Shown: piece by piece, positions 1 through 12,000 of the stretch
Position numbering within the stretch: position 1 is the first letter of the stretch
Layout: each line of letters begins with the position of its first letter
Assembly (NCBI GenBank): GCA_012184525.1
Contig: WOFQ01000014.1
Span: 62,001-126,000, forward strand
From: Xenoacremonium recifei
Taxonomy: Eukaryota > Ascomycota > Sordariomycetes > Hypocreales > Nectriaceae
Reading direction: 5' to 3'
DNA length: 64,000 nt
Position numbers and translations under genes: made by a program
Notes under the pieces: generated by a model
Told to the model about the DNA's origin: nothing
Database searches by the model: none
Seen by the model: the letters and a program-made list of their open reading frames with translations, nothing else

Positions 1-1140
1 ACTGGACCTTTGTTCAGCTGCACTTTCCTCCAGGCTCTGGCGCGCACTTTCCGTTTTCCCAGCCCCCCTCTGGCCTCTTCCCCTCTCCGGCCTGGATTCG
101 GAAGCCTGATTCTCGCAACTTCTCGCAACTCGGCCGAATTCCCTCGTGCCGGCATTTTTTTATCCTCCTAGATCGAGCAGACGCGCGGGCTTCTTCGATA
201 CCTTCTTCAGGCCTTCTTCCAAGGTTTCCAGCGAGAAAAACCACCGACTGGCCCGCTCGCCGCCGAGCTAACGAGGCCCAGGCTGGAACCGCTGGGGCCG
301 ACAGACCAGACCTCCGCTAACAACAAACAACAAACAAAAACCTGCCAGCCAGCCCAACAGCATCATAGCGCTTAAGCCCGTGCTGCATCCCCGCTAGAGC
401 CCAAAGGGGTGCTAGACGAGTGCCAAAGGGTGCCAGAAGACGCCAAAGAGTGCCCACCTCACTGCTGCCGCCGCTGTGACTGCATCCAGTCCAGTCCGGT
501 CCCGGTCCACCCACCTCACCTCCGCCTGCAAGTGAGCGGCCAAGCGGCGCCCTCGACAAGCTCCTCCACTTCTCTGACCCATGCAACGTTGGACTGGCCC
601 GACGAGGTGCCCTGGCGAGTCTTGACTGACGCCTGTACAGCCAGTCTTACAGCGGGAGCCGCGAGGTACTTACAGCTCTGGCCGCCCGCCCAACCATCGC
701 CGCCAAAACCCTCCTTCTCAACCTCCTTCACCTCCCCCTCATCACCGACCTCGAACTCGACTCTCCTTTGGATCGCAGTGCCAGCCCTATATCGCGCCTT
801 TCACCTGCTGGCAACTCTCCCTTCCCGAATTCTTGTGGCTGCGAGCGCGCATCGTCATTACTCCTAGCGGTCCCGTTGCATAGCATTGCGCTCTCGCACC
901 GTCGCCCTTGCATTCCTCTCCCCCCATCCGCCCACGCCGTCTCAGGCTGCCTCACTTTGACGACCGATTGATTGCTGGGACTCACCTATCTGGGGCCCCG
1001 TCAGGCCAGCTCAGCTCAGCTCCGCCCGCCGCAGCCGAGCCCGCGAACGGGTCTTTGCTGCCCCTGCGACAGACGCACCACGCTACGGATTCTGACGCCT
1101 TTAAAACCCAGAGCCGCCCTCTGCGTGGCCAGCTTTGAAG
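1..1140. other. 5' flanking region of the first gene
   Basis: No credible coding sequence; the open frames here are short and of random composition. The stretch is C/T-rich on the plus strand, as is common for fungal promoters and long leaders. It presumably holds the promoter and 5' UTR of the gene starting at 1141, and perhaps the edge of an upstream gene outside the window. Confidence 0.5.
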
Positions 1141-2214
1141 ATGCTCGAACCTCCGAGGAGACGGCCCTTGCCTATGGACCAGACCAACGCCTACGGCCAC
1201 TCGAGATCTCGGACGACCTCCTCCAATACCTTCCCCATGCAGATCCAGAGCCCGACGCCATTGCACCTGGCCCAGCCAGGTAGCCAGCACGCCAGACGCT
1301 CCCCGTCTGTGAATACCTTCAGCACCGCGTCGAGTATTCCACCTCCAGCCGCCTACCGCACATCGTCAACCACCGACCTCCGTCGATCCACCTCCAGTCG
1401 CTCTGGTGGTGGAGCCAGCCCTCAGCCCTCCAGCTATGTTGCCCTCCTGCGCAAGCAAAAGGCTACGGTATGGTGCGACCGCGCCCAGTACGAGGACCCC
1501 CGAATTGCCGCCCAGCAGCGAGCAGCCAAGATGCGCGCCACCCTCGAGGTTGTCGGTGGAGGTCGCAGCAACACTGGCTACGGTTCTGGCGGTGCAGGCG
1601 GTCGTACGAGCACTGGCATCAGCGCGACCGGCAAGGTCGCCGCTAAAATCCGACATCATGGAAAGACCCCTGTCGTTGGGTATGCTCCCGGAGAGAACCA
1701 CGTTGGTGTCGGAGGAGTGCCCATGCGGCTCAGCGCAACTGAAGTCGAAGCCGAGAGCAGCGACGAGGAGGACCTGCACACCATGTCCCGCCTTCATCAC
1801 CGACGTACAGGGAGCAGTGGCCGCAGCAGCACAGCAAGTGGCCGTCGCGGCATTCCTTACCGAACTTCGGGAGGCATGGGCAGCCAGAACAGTCGCCGGT
1901 GGAGTCCTGGGGATACCCCTGAGCGCACCGGCAGCATGGTGGAGGAGAAGCCCATCGATATTGTCGTTGGCGGAGCCGATGACGCAGCTAGCGGAAAGGC
2001 TCGAAGCACTAGGAGTGGCAGCAGCGCCGAGCGTGCTGACAACGTCGGCGAGCTGACGAGTGCCCCGCGGCTGGCGGCTAACTCGTTGATGCACTCGGCC
2101 TTGACGAGGGAGAAGAGCGTCAAGTCAGCCGAGGAGCTCCGGAGACGCGGGAGTGTGGACGAGCGAACATCAACTCTTACCTCTGGACGCCTCTTCATCG
2201 CCAACCCCGACTAA
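1141..2214 (+). CDS. Conserved fungal low-complexity protein of unknown function
   Basis: Single-exon gene of 357 aa. The first ATG is at 1141; the frame is open slightly upstream but only from a TTG. The protein is rich in Ser, Arg, Gly and Thr and looks largely disordered. One compact segment stands out around residues 98-136 (ALLRKQKATVWCDRAQYEDP followed by an AAQQRAAKMRATLE helix-like stretch), which looks like the conserved core. A basic, serine-rich C-terminus ends in GRLFIANPD. No signal peptide, membrane segment or catalytic motif is visible. Codon use and the uninterrupted frame support a real gene. I do not recognise a characterised function; a regulatory or phosphorylation-controlled scaffold is possible but is only a guess from composition. 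Confidence 0.75.
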   Translation: MLEPPRRRPLPMDQTNAYGHSRSRTTSSNTFPMQIQSPTPLHLAQPGSQHARRSPSVNTFSTASSIPPPAAYRTSSTTDLRRSTSSRSGGGASPQPSSYVALLRKQKATVWCDRAQYEDPRIAAQQRAAKMRATLEVVGGGRSNTGYGSGGAGGRTSTGISATGKVAAKIRHHGKTPVVGYAPGENHVGVGGVPMRLSATEVEAESSDEEDLHTMSRLHHRRTGSSGRSSTASGRRGIPYRTSGGMGSQNSRRWSPGDTPERTGSMVEEKPIDIVVGGADDAASGKARSTRSGSSAERADNVGELTSAPRLAANSLMHSALTREKSVKSAEELRRRGSVDERTSTLTSGRLFIANPD

Positions 2215-3528
2215 GACCCTGAGAGATCTAAACCGAACCTATACGGCGTTGGCATCCTCAAATTCTCAACATCACGTTATATCTCCTACAAACAACTACG
2301 ATATCACTACCGCCCGTTTTTATAAGAGTCCAGCATATTGTCTTTATTATCAGCCGCTCGCTTTATTGTACGCAACAGGGTTGCATCGGTCGGCGTTTTG
2401 GATGTTTTCCTGGCTTTCTGGTTGTTCTTACAACCCAACTACGGTCGCTTCAAGAGTCCTGATACCCCAATGACTCCTTCGTTCATCTTTTCTTTACCCT
2501 ACTATAATGAATACTCTCTCGCTACTGGATTCTACTTGTGTAAACTGATGGAAGCTTTGCTGTGCAAAACTGAGGAGGAGAGGCTCCCGAGCTGGACGCT
2601 GGGTCTAATGTTCAATGGATGGTGGCAAGCTGCCACGGGAACTCAAGACAAAAGTGTGTTTAATGATACCACCCCGTTGGGGACCGAGACGACAGGATGG
2701 AGGATTGGTAGTATGGAGTATACCAATACGAAATGAAAGGGGTTGAACAGCATAACGAGAGGGCTCATGCGAACCTGTGAATGTTCTCTGTGCCATGCCC
2801 TCCAGACTCACGCCTGATGTCGAGAATGATTGCATTGATCGACGGATTTTCACTCGTATCAGGGATTCCCTTTTCGCCTCGCTCCATTGTTAAAGTGACG
2901 TTGCGCTCTGTTCGTATTTCCGGTCAGCTGCGCCTCAGGCACGGCCGCTAGATCTATACTTAAGCTTCTTAAACCCCTCCTTCCGTTGACCTCTGACGTC
3001 GGATCCTAAGGGATCGTCGTCTGGAGGGTCATGGCAATGTTCATTCAGGAGGTCGCGATTTGGAGAAATGGCATCATACGACAGGGGAGGGTCTCTTGAC
3101 GCTAAGCCACAAGCGTCGCTAGGGGAGGCAGCCTCACCTGCCTCAGCACCAGCCTCAACAGACCACTACCGGCGATTAGCCGAAAGTGCACACTTTCTGG
3201 CCAGCCCCGGAAAACGCGTCCGCTAAACCTCTGTGGCGCCAATTTAACGCGTCTCGCGTCTCTCTTTAATGGAGGGGACGCGGTTGTGGTTCCGAGCTTC
3301 AGGCGGTTCTAGGCTTCCTACAACACCATTGAGGAACCGAAGTCATCCACATTGTTCGACTTCCGGCTTCCTGCACTGTTCGAAACTGTCTTTTGAGGCT
3401 GCCTTGGTTCTTCACTCTTCTCTCTTTGATGACGCACTCGATACCTTGTGGCAAGTTGTCGCCGTGCACGAAGCCAACGTCCGATACCGAACGATATCCT
3501 TCAACCCTACGAACCAACATCATTGCAC
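2215..3528. other. Intergenic region
   Basis: This holds the 3' UTR of the gene ending at 2214 and the promoter and leader of the CAF-1 gene starting at 3529. The open frames here are short and unconvincing. An MluI-box-like ACGCGT lies near 3246 and related ACGCG elements near 3215 and 3278. This would fit S-phase regulation of the downstream chromatin-assembly gene, but that link is inferred. Confidence 0.45.
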
Positions 3529-5597
3529 ATGGAGCTGGACTGCTCTATCACGACTTCAATGCCGCTAGTTGAGATGTCGCCAAATATTTCGGAGTCCGAG
3601 GCTATTTCGAGAAAGCGATCCCACGATGAAATATCCGAAGATGACAAAATGGAGGTTGACGGAGAGACCAAATCATTGTCGGTAGTAACGATCAAGCCAG
3701 ACGAAAGCTGTGAGTCTTGGGTTGCCCGATTAGATGATGTGAAACTAACTTCTATAGTGTTGCCTCCAACTACGGATTCTATCAAGCTGTCCCGAGGATC
3801 CCCGGCTCACAAAAACACCCCAGCTCTGAACTCCCCATCGCCTCTAACTCCAATCAAGAACGAGGCTGTCAAACCGTCCGCCAGTGCCCAAACCCCTACC
3901 TCCTCTGCCACTACAAATCAAGGCACTCCCTCGTCTGCGAACCCTCCCGCGAAGCGAAAGCGTCTCACTCCTGCCGAGAAGGAGGCCCGCGACAAAGAGC
4001 TCGCCGACAAGAAGAAAGAACGAGACGAGCAGTTGGCTGTCAAAGCGGCAGAAAAGGCTAAGGCTGAAGCAGAGAAAGCAGCTAAAGCCAAGGAACGAGA
4101 GGAGCAACTGGCTGTCAAAGCGGCAGAGAAAGCTAAAGCCGAGGTAGAGAAAGCGGCCAAGGCCAAGGAGCGTGAAGAACAACAAGCCATCAAAGCAGTA
4201 GAGAAGGCTAAGGCTCAAGAGGAAAAGGCTGCAAAGGCCAAGGAGCGAGAAGAGAAGCGCAAGAAAAAGGAGGAAGAGCAGCGACGAATCCAGGAAGAAA
4301 AGGACCGCAAGGCAAAGAGCCAGCAGTCGCTCAACAGCTTCTTCACGCCCAAGAAATCAGCCAACAAGCCCGTCAAGGATGAGTCGAGAAAGGTTGACAG
4401 CCCCGTCAAAGCGGTGGCACCTCCGCAACAATCTCAATACGACAAGATGTTTCGACCCTTCTTCGTCAAGGAGAACACCAAATTGGCTCCCATCCGCCCC
4501 GAGATGGACGATGAAACTCGAGACGCCAAGTCTCAGATCCTAGACCAAGCGATCCGAGGAGAGCGAGAGGCTGAGGCCAGCAAAGGTTCTTTTGACGTTG
4601 TCCGCTTATTCGCATTGCCTTGCAAGCCTCCTCGTCGTGGCAGACGACACCATCCCGTTCGGCATATCATGGAGCAACTCGGGAAGGACACCGTGAAGGC
4701 CAAGGATGCTGAAGAGGAGGGCCGGGCGTTGGCAGAGGCTCGTCGAAAGCTGGCCAAGGTTCCTATGAAGGTGATTGCTTTCTCTCAAGATGTTCGACCA
4801 CCCTATTCCGGAACCTGCACTTTCGAGCCTTATTTCATTGGCTTGCCGAACCTATCACAAATTGCTCGAACGCCGACGGCGCGATGCCTCAAATTGGACT
4901 ACGACTATGATTCGGAGGCCGAATGGCAAGAGGAAGAGGGAGAAGATCTTGATATGGAAGATGACGAAGAGGAGCTTGACGAAGAGGATGACATGGAGGG
5001 ATTTCTTGACGACTCTGAAGATAGTGGACTGTCACGACGAATCTTTGCCAATGCCATGGAACCGGAGAGCACGGGAATTTGCTTTGAGGATGCCGACCGG
5101 CAGGGTCCCAACTACTCCATCTATGAGAACAAGATGGAGTTTATGCACGGTAAGTTGGCTTCAGGGACCTGATTCAGATCCAGGACTAACAACTTTCAAT
5201 AGGACGCCTCGAGCAGACACATGGCATTGACCCGTGGTCAACCGAATACTGGGAGCCTGAACCAAAATCCAAGACGGCAAAGGCAGCGACAGACGCGGGA
5301 ACCAAGATGGCACCGCCGCCGGCCCCTGCCAACGCCTTTGCAGCTATGACGGCCAGTGCGGCTGCTCCTGAAGCGCTCAAGCTGGTTAAGAGCGAGATAA
5401 TGAACGACGTCAAAAAGGCCATTCTTGACAACAGCGAATTGTCGAAGGTGGGCATCGTCGAAGTGATATTCAACCAATTCCGCGATCGCGCCTCGCGAGT
5501 TCAAGTACAGAACACGCTCGGCTTAGTGGCTGTGAGACAGGGTGCTGGACGGAAGAAGTCGTGGACTCTCAAGCCAGGCCACGAGATTGCGCTGTGA
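3529..5597 (+). CDS. Chromatin assembly factor 1 large subunit (p150/Cac1-like)
   Basis: Three exons: 3529-3709, 3758-5149, 5203-5597, giving 655 aa. Introns are 48 nt (GTGAGT, ACTAAC, TATAG) and 53 nt (GTAAGT, ACTAAC, AATAG). The start is the first true ATG in frame; the longer frame begins with a GTG. CAF-1 deposits new H3-H4 on DNA behind replication forks. Visible parts: an N-terminal linker; a long Lys/Glu/Arg (KER) helix at about 141-245 containing a 25-residue repeat; a canonical PCNA-binding PIP box QQSLNSFF at about 249-256; the conserved block with PPYSGTCTF; a strongly acidic (ED) stretch at about 441-485; and a C-terminal winged-helix-like region from about 585. Order and length match the Cac1/CHAF1A family. 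Intron 1 has no in-frame stop and is a multiple of three, so its retention would simply add 16 residues. Confidence 0.92.
4027..4251 (+). repeat. 75-bp coding minisatellite in the CAF-1 KER region
   Basis: Three tandem copies of a 75-bp unit starting at 4027, 4102 and 4177, each encoding a 25-residue Lys/Ala/Glu-rich unit (EQLAVKAAEKAKAEAEKAAK then AKERE, with variants). The repeat preserves frame and helix-forming composition, so it extends the charged helix without breaking it. Confidence 0.85.
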
Positions 5598-6431
5598 GAG
5601 TATTTTGCTGGGAAAAAAACAAGAACAAAACATCATGTCGAAATTAGCGATGGAGTGCATGGCGTTGTACGGATGATTTTCTGGACGGATGGAAGATAAA
5701 CGGAGCAGATATAGGGCCAGACAGGTCTATAAGTTTCAGTCACAAGCGGATGACACGGGAAAGACGCCTGTCGAGCTGGCTGGAGACAAAATTTTGGCAG
5801 AAAGCAGCAGATCTGATGTAGGAAGTAGATGATAGTCAATCAAATGCTGTAAACATCTGTAAATGAGAACCCCCCCCCTGTATTAATGACAACGTGTTAG
5901 TGGTGTTGACTCGATGGTGTCATTTGGGCCAATCGATTCTAGTGGACGCATCGGCGGCCGGGCGCTAATTAGCTCGGCCGGGATGCACGGCTTTCCGTTG
6001 CGATGCGGGGCGAGATTGACTGGACCTGCTGGAACTGGAACTGGAACGGGGAGTCGAGACGCGCCCCTGACGATTTTCCTTTCCCGTCCTCTTAGCTCTG
6101 GCAACGTCGAGATTTCAACCTGGCGACACTGACGAAGACTTCCTTGACCACGATACCAGGCAGCTGCCACTACTAATTGTCTTTGCGACGCGCAATCGCA
6201 TTTATCTGCTGCCTGCGAACGGATCCTCTGCGCTATCCCTAACCGCCGCTACCCGAGCGAACGTCTACGATCCTACATCACGAGCCTCGAAGACGTCCAG
6301 CGTCTGATTCATTTACCCTCCAACAATGCTCCTGCAACCCCGGTAGCATCCATAACCAGCTCCAAACACTGGGCTCCCTATTCCCGACACAACCGCTCCC
6401 CTGAGCACCACGACATGTGCTCGCGCGCAGC
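5598..6431. other. Intergenic region
   Basis: Contains the 3' UTR of the CAF-1 gene and the upstream region of the gene at 6432. A short C run lies near 5872 and a GGAACT-type repeat (gctggaactggaactggaac) near 6028. No gene seen. Confidence 0.45.
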
Positions 6432-9047
6432 ATGGACGATCCCTGGGGCTCCCCTTGGAACACCGCCGCTGCCGAATCGTCACCACCGAAGCTAGACGTT
6501 CCGCTACCTCCTGCGCCTGCGCATTTCTCCGCCGTTGAACACCATGGCCTTGGGACTACCAACAGTAATAGTCCGCACAGCGCCTCACGAACGCCGTGGG
6601 ATGAGGACGAGGCTTGGGGTGGGTGGAATGATGGGAAGGGCGATTCGCCATGGGGAAGGAGTCCTGGGCTGAAGCCCCTGGAGGCAGTATCTACGAGGGC
6701 TGTTTCGCCAGCCGTGGATGGCTGGGGAGGCTTGAGAAGTGATGCCGCAGGGAGGAGTCCGGGGAAGACGGTTGAGAATGCGGAAGATATCTGGAGGATG
6801 CCGGACCTGGATCCTGAACCACCTGCCAATGGAGAGACCTCAAATCCGCCCGAAAACGACGATGACAACGAGAAGAATGACGAACAACATGAGGGGCGCC
6901 CAAAACTGGCCCTGGATCCTGGGACAAGACCTGGGACATCCAGGCAGAGCTCCAAGGTTCAAGAGTTGGTCGAGATGTTTGATGGAATAGCTAAGGCGAG
7001 GTCGAACGCTTCTTTGTCGCCGGTTGAGCCGCCTCCTAAGCGGGTGCTACTCGATGCTTCGCCAATGGCCAGTCCGATGGATGCCGGATTCTCGAGCGCT
7101 GAATTGGATCTAAAACTGGAGATGGTCAAGCGGGAAGAATCAGAAGAGGAGGAGGAAACGGAGGAAGATGAGGAGCCTATATCCACAAATGGCTTCAAGT
7201 CTGATGTTTCGGAAGAACCCGTTATCCTGAAGACGGTTCCTGTTGAGGAGCAGATTGCGGAGGATCCGTGGGGAGATGAAGTCAATGGACACGCGATCCA
7301 ACCGGTTGTTGAGCCGGATGTGCCGAAGCCATCTTCTTCTGTGGAACAGAGTTCCGAAGACGACGACGACGACGAATCACTTTCAGGGTCCGAATCAGAA
7401 GGCATAAGAGATTCCCACGAGGCCGACGCTGCAGAACAACTCGTCTCGGAGAAACCACCAGTTCAAAAATTCGATATCAAGGAGGATAGAGAGGAGTTGA
7501 CAGATGATGTGCCCACGAAGAAGTCTGAGGGTCACATTATCAGCGAATCTATTGGGCATGCCCCAAATGTCGAATCTCAACCACAACCGGCTCCACGCTC
7601 ATTACCATCAAAACCAACGATACCCTTTTCTACCGACCTGAGCAAACTCGACGATCTCTTTCCTTCGGTTGACGCATCCTTTCCGGCCCCAGAACCAATA
7701 CCAGATGTCATCATAGACGACACATTCGCGTCGATATCTGAGCGCAAAGCTTGGTACCGCACCTCACGCTTTGGCTCAATACGGAAACATAACATGGGCG
7801 ATGACGAGAACTATGTTCGTATCAGCTGGGGAACTTCCAAGGTCCGGGATCAGAGTCTCAGAATTGTTCGACGGTGGATGGAGGAAGACTCAATGACAGG
7901 ACGCGTCGTATTGGGTCGGCGGACCGGAGCTGCCAACGGAAACATCTTCAACTGGGACTCTTCGGCACCTCCTGTTGAGATTTCGGAGCTTCTGGGAAGG
8001 AAGAGCCACTCCCGGACTGCTTCGGTGGCGTCAAAAGCGACGGTTAATACGGTTTCGTCACTTACTGTGCCGGCCTTTGGATGGAGCAGTGCTGGCTCGC
8101 CAACTTTCGCTTTTCCTCCTCCGTCTGAAAACACGTCTCCAAGTACAGATCACGCATCCATTACATTGAAGTCTCCTACGACAACTGTACCACCAACAAC
8201 AACCGTACCATCACTACAACCGCCCAGTCGACCCGTGTCGATGGTCCACGCTTCAGCAGCGCCAACCTCACCACTCGGCCAACCACCTGTTACGGCTGAC
8301 GAGGACGATGACGACTGGGGAGAGATGGTATCGTCTCGGCCAGTGTCTATGGTACAGCCTCTTGTGGCTCCCGCCGCAGTATTGGGGAAGACCCCTGTTG
8401 ATGCACAGGAGGATGACTCTACTGATGAGGAAGACGACGAGGATTGGGGTGAGATGATGACCTCGCCCACAATCGAGACACATCCCACTGGCTTTGCTCC
8501 TTTAGCAGAGGTCCTGGAACCTTCGTTTTCCAAGCCAGTTCCATCTATCAGCCCTGCTCGCTCCTTATCGCCTGCGAGTGATCACAGCGAAACTACGAGC
8601 GCTTCCAGTACCGAGCCTGGCCCCTCCGCACCTGTCGTCAACGGAACTGGAGGTTTGGCAAACAACAGGCCTACTTCGACCCACGATTTCATGGCAGAGT
8701 TATCGCAAGCACCCCAGGAGAAAACGAACAACTCCGACATACAACACGACCCCTGGAGCTTTGCTGGGTCGGATTTTCTTGAAGGAAAGTCAGAAGTACC
8801 CAAACAAGAAAACAAAATGCCACAGCCTGAGCCAACCCCTCCTTCTTCTGCTCTACATGCGGATCAACCCTTCACGACTGGAAAGGCCTTCATCACTAAA
8901 CCTCTATCACCAGTCTCTCTACCCAGCCCACAAACACCACATCTAGCGGCACCGCCACCACTACCCAAAACCGACACAGCAAAAGACGACGAGATTGTCG
9001 CAAATATCCTACAAGATCTTCCAGATCTGTCATATATGTTACGATAG
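6432..9047 (+). CDS. Large acidic fungal protein with DPW and WGEM motifs, function unknown
   Basis: Single exon, 871 aa, starting at the ATG of MDDPWGSPW; the frame upstream has only a GTG. Most of the protein is disordered, with acidic and Pro/Ser-rich runs. One block at about residues 435-520 looks globular and conserved (AWYRTSRFGSIRKHN, DENYVRISWGTSKVR, IVRRWMEEDSMTGRVVLGRR). Short motifs recur: DPW at residues 3-5, about 276 (EDPWGDE) and about 772 (HDPWSFAG), and two copies of an acidic-W box (DDDDWGEMV near 628, DDEDWGEMM near 671). DPW/DPF peptides are known ligands of AP-2 alpha-appendage-type domains in endocytic adaptors, so a trafficking role is conceivable. That is inference from short motifs only; I do not recognise the family by name. 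Confidence 0.8.
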   Translation: MDDPWGSPWNTAAAESSPPKLDVPLPPAPAHFSAVEHHGLGTTNSNSPHSASRTPWDEDEAWGGWNDGKGDSPWGRSPGLKPLEAVSTRAVSPAVDGWGGLRSDAAGRSPGKTVENAEDIWRMPDLDPEPPANGETSNPPENDDDNEKNDEQHEGRPKLALDPGTRPGTSRQSSKVQELVEMFDGIAKARSNASLSPVEPPPKRVLLDASPMASPMDAGFSSAELDLKLEMVKREESEEEEETEEDEEPISTNGFKSDVSEEPVILKTVPVEEQIAEDPWGDEVNGHAIQPVVEPDVPKPSSSVEQSSEDDDDDESLSGSESEGIRDSHEADAAEQLVSEKPPVQKFDIKEDREELTDDVPTKKSEGHIISESIGHAPNVESQPQPAPRSLPSKPTIPFSTDLSKLDDLFPSVDASFPAPEPIPDVIIDDTFASISERKAWYRTSRFGSIRKHNMGDDENYVRISWGTSKVRDQSLRIVRRWMEEDSMTGRVVLGRRTGAANGNIFNWDSSAPPVEISELLGRKSHSRTASVASKATVNTVSSLTVPAFGWSSAGSPTFAFPPPSENTSPSTDHASITLKSPTTTVPPTTTVPSLQPPSRPVSMVHASAAPTSPLGQPPVTADEDDDDWGEMVSSRPVSMVQPLVAPAAVLGKTPVDAQEDDSTDEEDDEDWGEMMTSPTIETHPTGFAPLAEVLEPSFSKPVPSISPARSLSPASDHSETTSASSTEPGPSAPVVNGTGGLANNRPTSTHDFMAELSQAPQEKTNNSDIQHDPWSFAGSDFLEGKSEVPKQENKMPQPEPTPPSSALHADQPFTTGKAFITKPLSPVSLPSPQTPHLAAPPPLPKTDTAKDDEIVANILQDLPDLSYMLR

Positions 9048-12000
9048 AACGTACACTTAGCGGGAGAGCGGGGGTTTGTTTAAGCAAGGGATGCTGGAGG
9101 AGCGTCCTGATGAGTCACGGCTGGATGTGTAGTTTGGCATAGCAGAAACAGGATTGGGTATGCTGTATATGTAAATCATTGCCGGCGTTGGATCATGGGT
9201 GATTAGGGGCGGATTTTGTGTATATTAGGAGATGTGATTGTATACGTGCATAAACAGAAGATCAAGCCAAAAATGAGCTGTATTATTGTTTCCATCAGAT
9301 TCCGACCTGGTTTGTTAAAACTGAGGTATTGTTGCATGTCTATCAAGCTGTTTGATAGCATCCTATAAGACTTTGTCGTCACCATGTTTTCATATCTTAG
9401 GGAGCAATAAGACATTGAGAGGAAAACATAGTTGCTAGTGGACATGTATAAATACTCAGTCATCCGCCTTCAACTTCCGCGAACACACAAGAGCTGTAAC
9501 TTCACACCTCACTCCTCTTTTATACATATATATATACAAGATGTGCATTAGGGCAGGCTCATCTGCGATAAGGCACAATACGTACTTGCTTCTTGCCTTC
9601 TCTCACCTATCTGAAAATCGTCGTGTCTCTTTCTTTAGATTTATGCTTTGATAAGGACTCCAGCGGGTTCACACCGTGGTTGGAAAGAACTTATACACCC
9701 TTCGTCGAAGCTGGTCAATGCGAGGAGTTTCTATCATCAATTTCCATTTTTTTCTATCTATACAGCCTTCAGTATCACGTACGCCTTTCGCAGTTCTTGC
9801 TGATACAGACGAACCCATCAAGGATGTGCGATCTGTTGCTGGTAGAAGAGCACTGCCAGTGGCCACTGACCCTGAAAAACATTTTTTGGCGCGTGAGCCA
9901 AAAACACGAATTTTCTGGCATTGGTGTCAGCTTGCATACCTTGGCAGGTTCACTAGGCCGTTACGATGGTTGTTGATTGCTCTTCATCTTATATCAGAGA
10001 CCCTTTTGTCCAACGATCGATTACAGATGAACTCGGCGTTCAAGATTGCCACCCAGACTATATAGCAATTACGGGCATAGCGCATTTTCTTGGCGAGAAT
10101 ACAGCTAGGATTAGCAATCTTCGCTGCAAGGTCGAAGGAGTAGATGTGCAGCCAGCGGATTACTCCCTGACGGCCTCAGTTATCTCGCCCAGTTTATGTA
10201 TTGCAACAGGCAGTCCATTATGGTTTCGAAAGGCATGCGCACTCATGTTTGATGCTTGTTGGCCTGTCCATCGGGCGCAAACCCTCGATCTTCCGGCACC
10301 GACGCGCCGAATTTGACGGAATACTGTCGCCATGGAGACATTATGCTTTCGCTCTCACGCATCCTGCTGCCCCACACTTCTGTGTTGGCGGCGCGAGCAG
10401 CAAAGAATCTTGGACGTACGAGCCAAGACTATGTTTCTCGGGGTCTCTTTACACCATGTGAGGTAAACTACTCCTGCAAGACGAACGGATAGTTCAAGGC
10501 ATGGGAAGAAAAGGAGATGCGGATGACGAATCCAATTACAAACTCTTCTCCTCCTATATATTATTGATTTCCCAATTTCCTCTGGTTTGGTAGGTTCACT
10601 TTAGCCGTGGCCATACTTCCTCCCTTTTAAAGATGCAGATGTACAGTCCGAGTGCGACATGAATTGGCATGATACTCGCTATGCTTGATTTTGAGATCAG
10701 CGCCTCTCATTTACTGTTATATCATAAATCCATCCCACACTACCGGCCAGTTTCAAGTATCTCTTAGACTCGACTTCCGGCTTGTCTATTAAAGCCATAG
10801 TTCGTGCAAGATCTCAGGCGGCGGTATTTTATCCGATGCACGACTTCCCTAATTCGCCCGTTCTCGTGATTGGGCTCACAAAACAGCTCCTAACAAATGG
10901 CCCCGGGTAGGGATGCGGATCACTTCAAGGACGCTTTTGGATCCCAGCGAGTGGCTCAGCTTATTCGGGTTCTTTGCCAACCTTGGAGAACCTAGTGCCA
11001 TCCCGAGGGACAGTTCAGAGCTGAAGGATATGTCTTATTTTGGGCCACAGACAACTTTGCTGGCTCCGACGTGTATTCGAGCACGAGGTCACTCTTGCTC
11101 TCCAAACGGTCCAGCACGGGTTGTCATTGAGGACATACAAACTTCAGTTTCTCGCCGACTTCATCCAAGTTCTCGAGTCCACGGAGTATGCAAGCACAGA
11201 TTGGTATCTCAAGGTCTAACGTTGCCGGCGCTATTAAGCCCAGCAAAGAGTCATTGTTTCCAGCCTGGGTTTTTGTCCTTTTTTATCAGTTGACTGTTTC
11301 AAAGCAAGTCACAGGCGAATTAAAAGGTCTAACAGGAGAACAAACTTTCAACGCCGGTGCCATAACCCGGAGACGCATTATATATATACGCCCGAGAGGT
11401 TCTTGAATCTCCTCTCCCGGACTGTTCTGCGGTGCACCTCGAGGGTGATGCCGGTGCTCAGTAGCTAACCGATCTCAAATCACTCTGGGGTAGAATTCCC
11501 TTGTGTCCCTATCATCAGGATGCTCCCTCCGACAAAGGCGCCACCTCAAGCCGTGGCTGTTTTGCCAACGCTACAAATTTGCAGAGTACCTTTTCCATGA
11601 ATATGAAACATATGGCAACGTCTAAATCTCAGCGTTGAGAGTTGGGTTGAAACTTAGGCCAGCTCGCCTGTCATGTGGGTTCTACTTAGTGCACGAAGTT
11701 CGCCAAGGACTTTTGGTTGTCGGTGTTTATTTTACAGCCGGTCAACACGTTCACGGGTTGATAAAGCATATCGAAAGGAGATACTGACTCGCCCTAAGCG
11801 TCTGCGTCAGGAGACGAGGAAGTAAAGAAATGATGTTCAAATACTAGTCATGGTTTCTTCTATAAATCTATCTAGGACAATACAAAACACCTCCACGCCA
11901 CTTCTTCATGGTCTGCTAAGATCATCGCCGGAGGAATCGCTTACTTTCTTGCCAATGCAAGCTTCGACATAAGGGCGCTCTTAGCTAGCTCATGGACTTT

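Noticed and set aside
6278..6955. 225-codon minus-strand open frame
   Set aside because: Antisense shadow of the 5' part of the DPW-motif gene; random composition.
9823..9976. Plus-strand frame starting MCDLLLVEEHC, with Cys at 2 and 11 like the small cysteine-rich pair
   Set aside because: None of the later cysteines or motifs of that pair is present; the match is two residues and probably chance.
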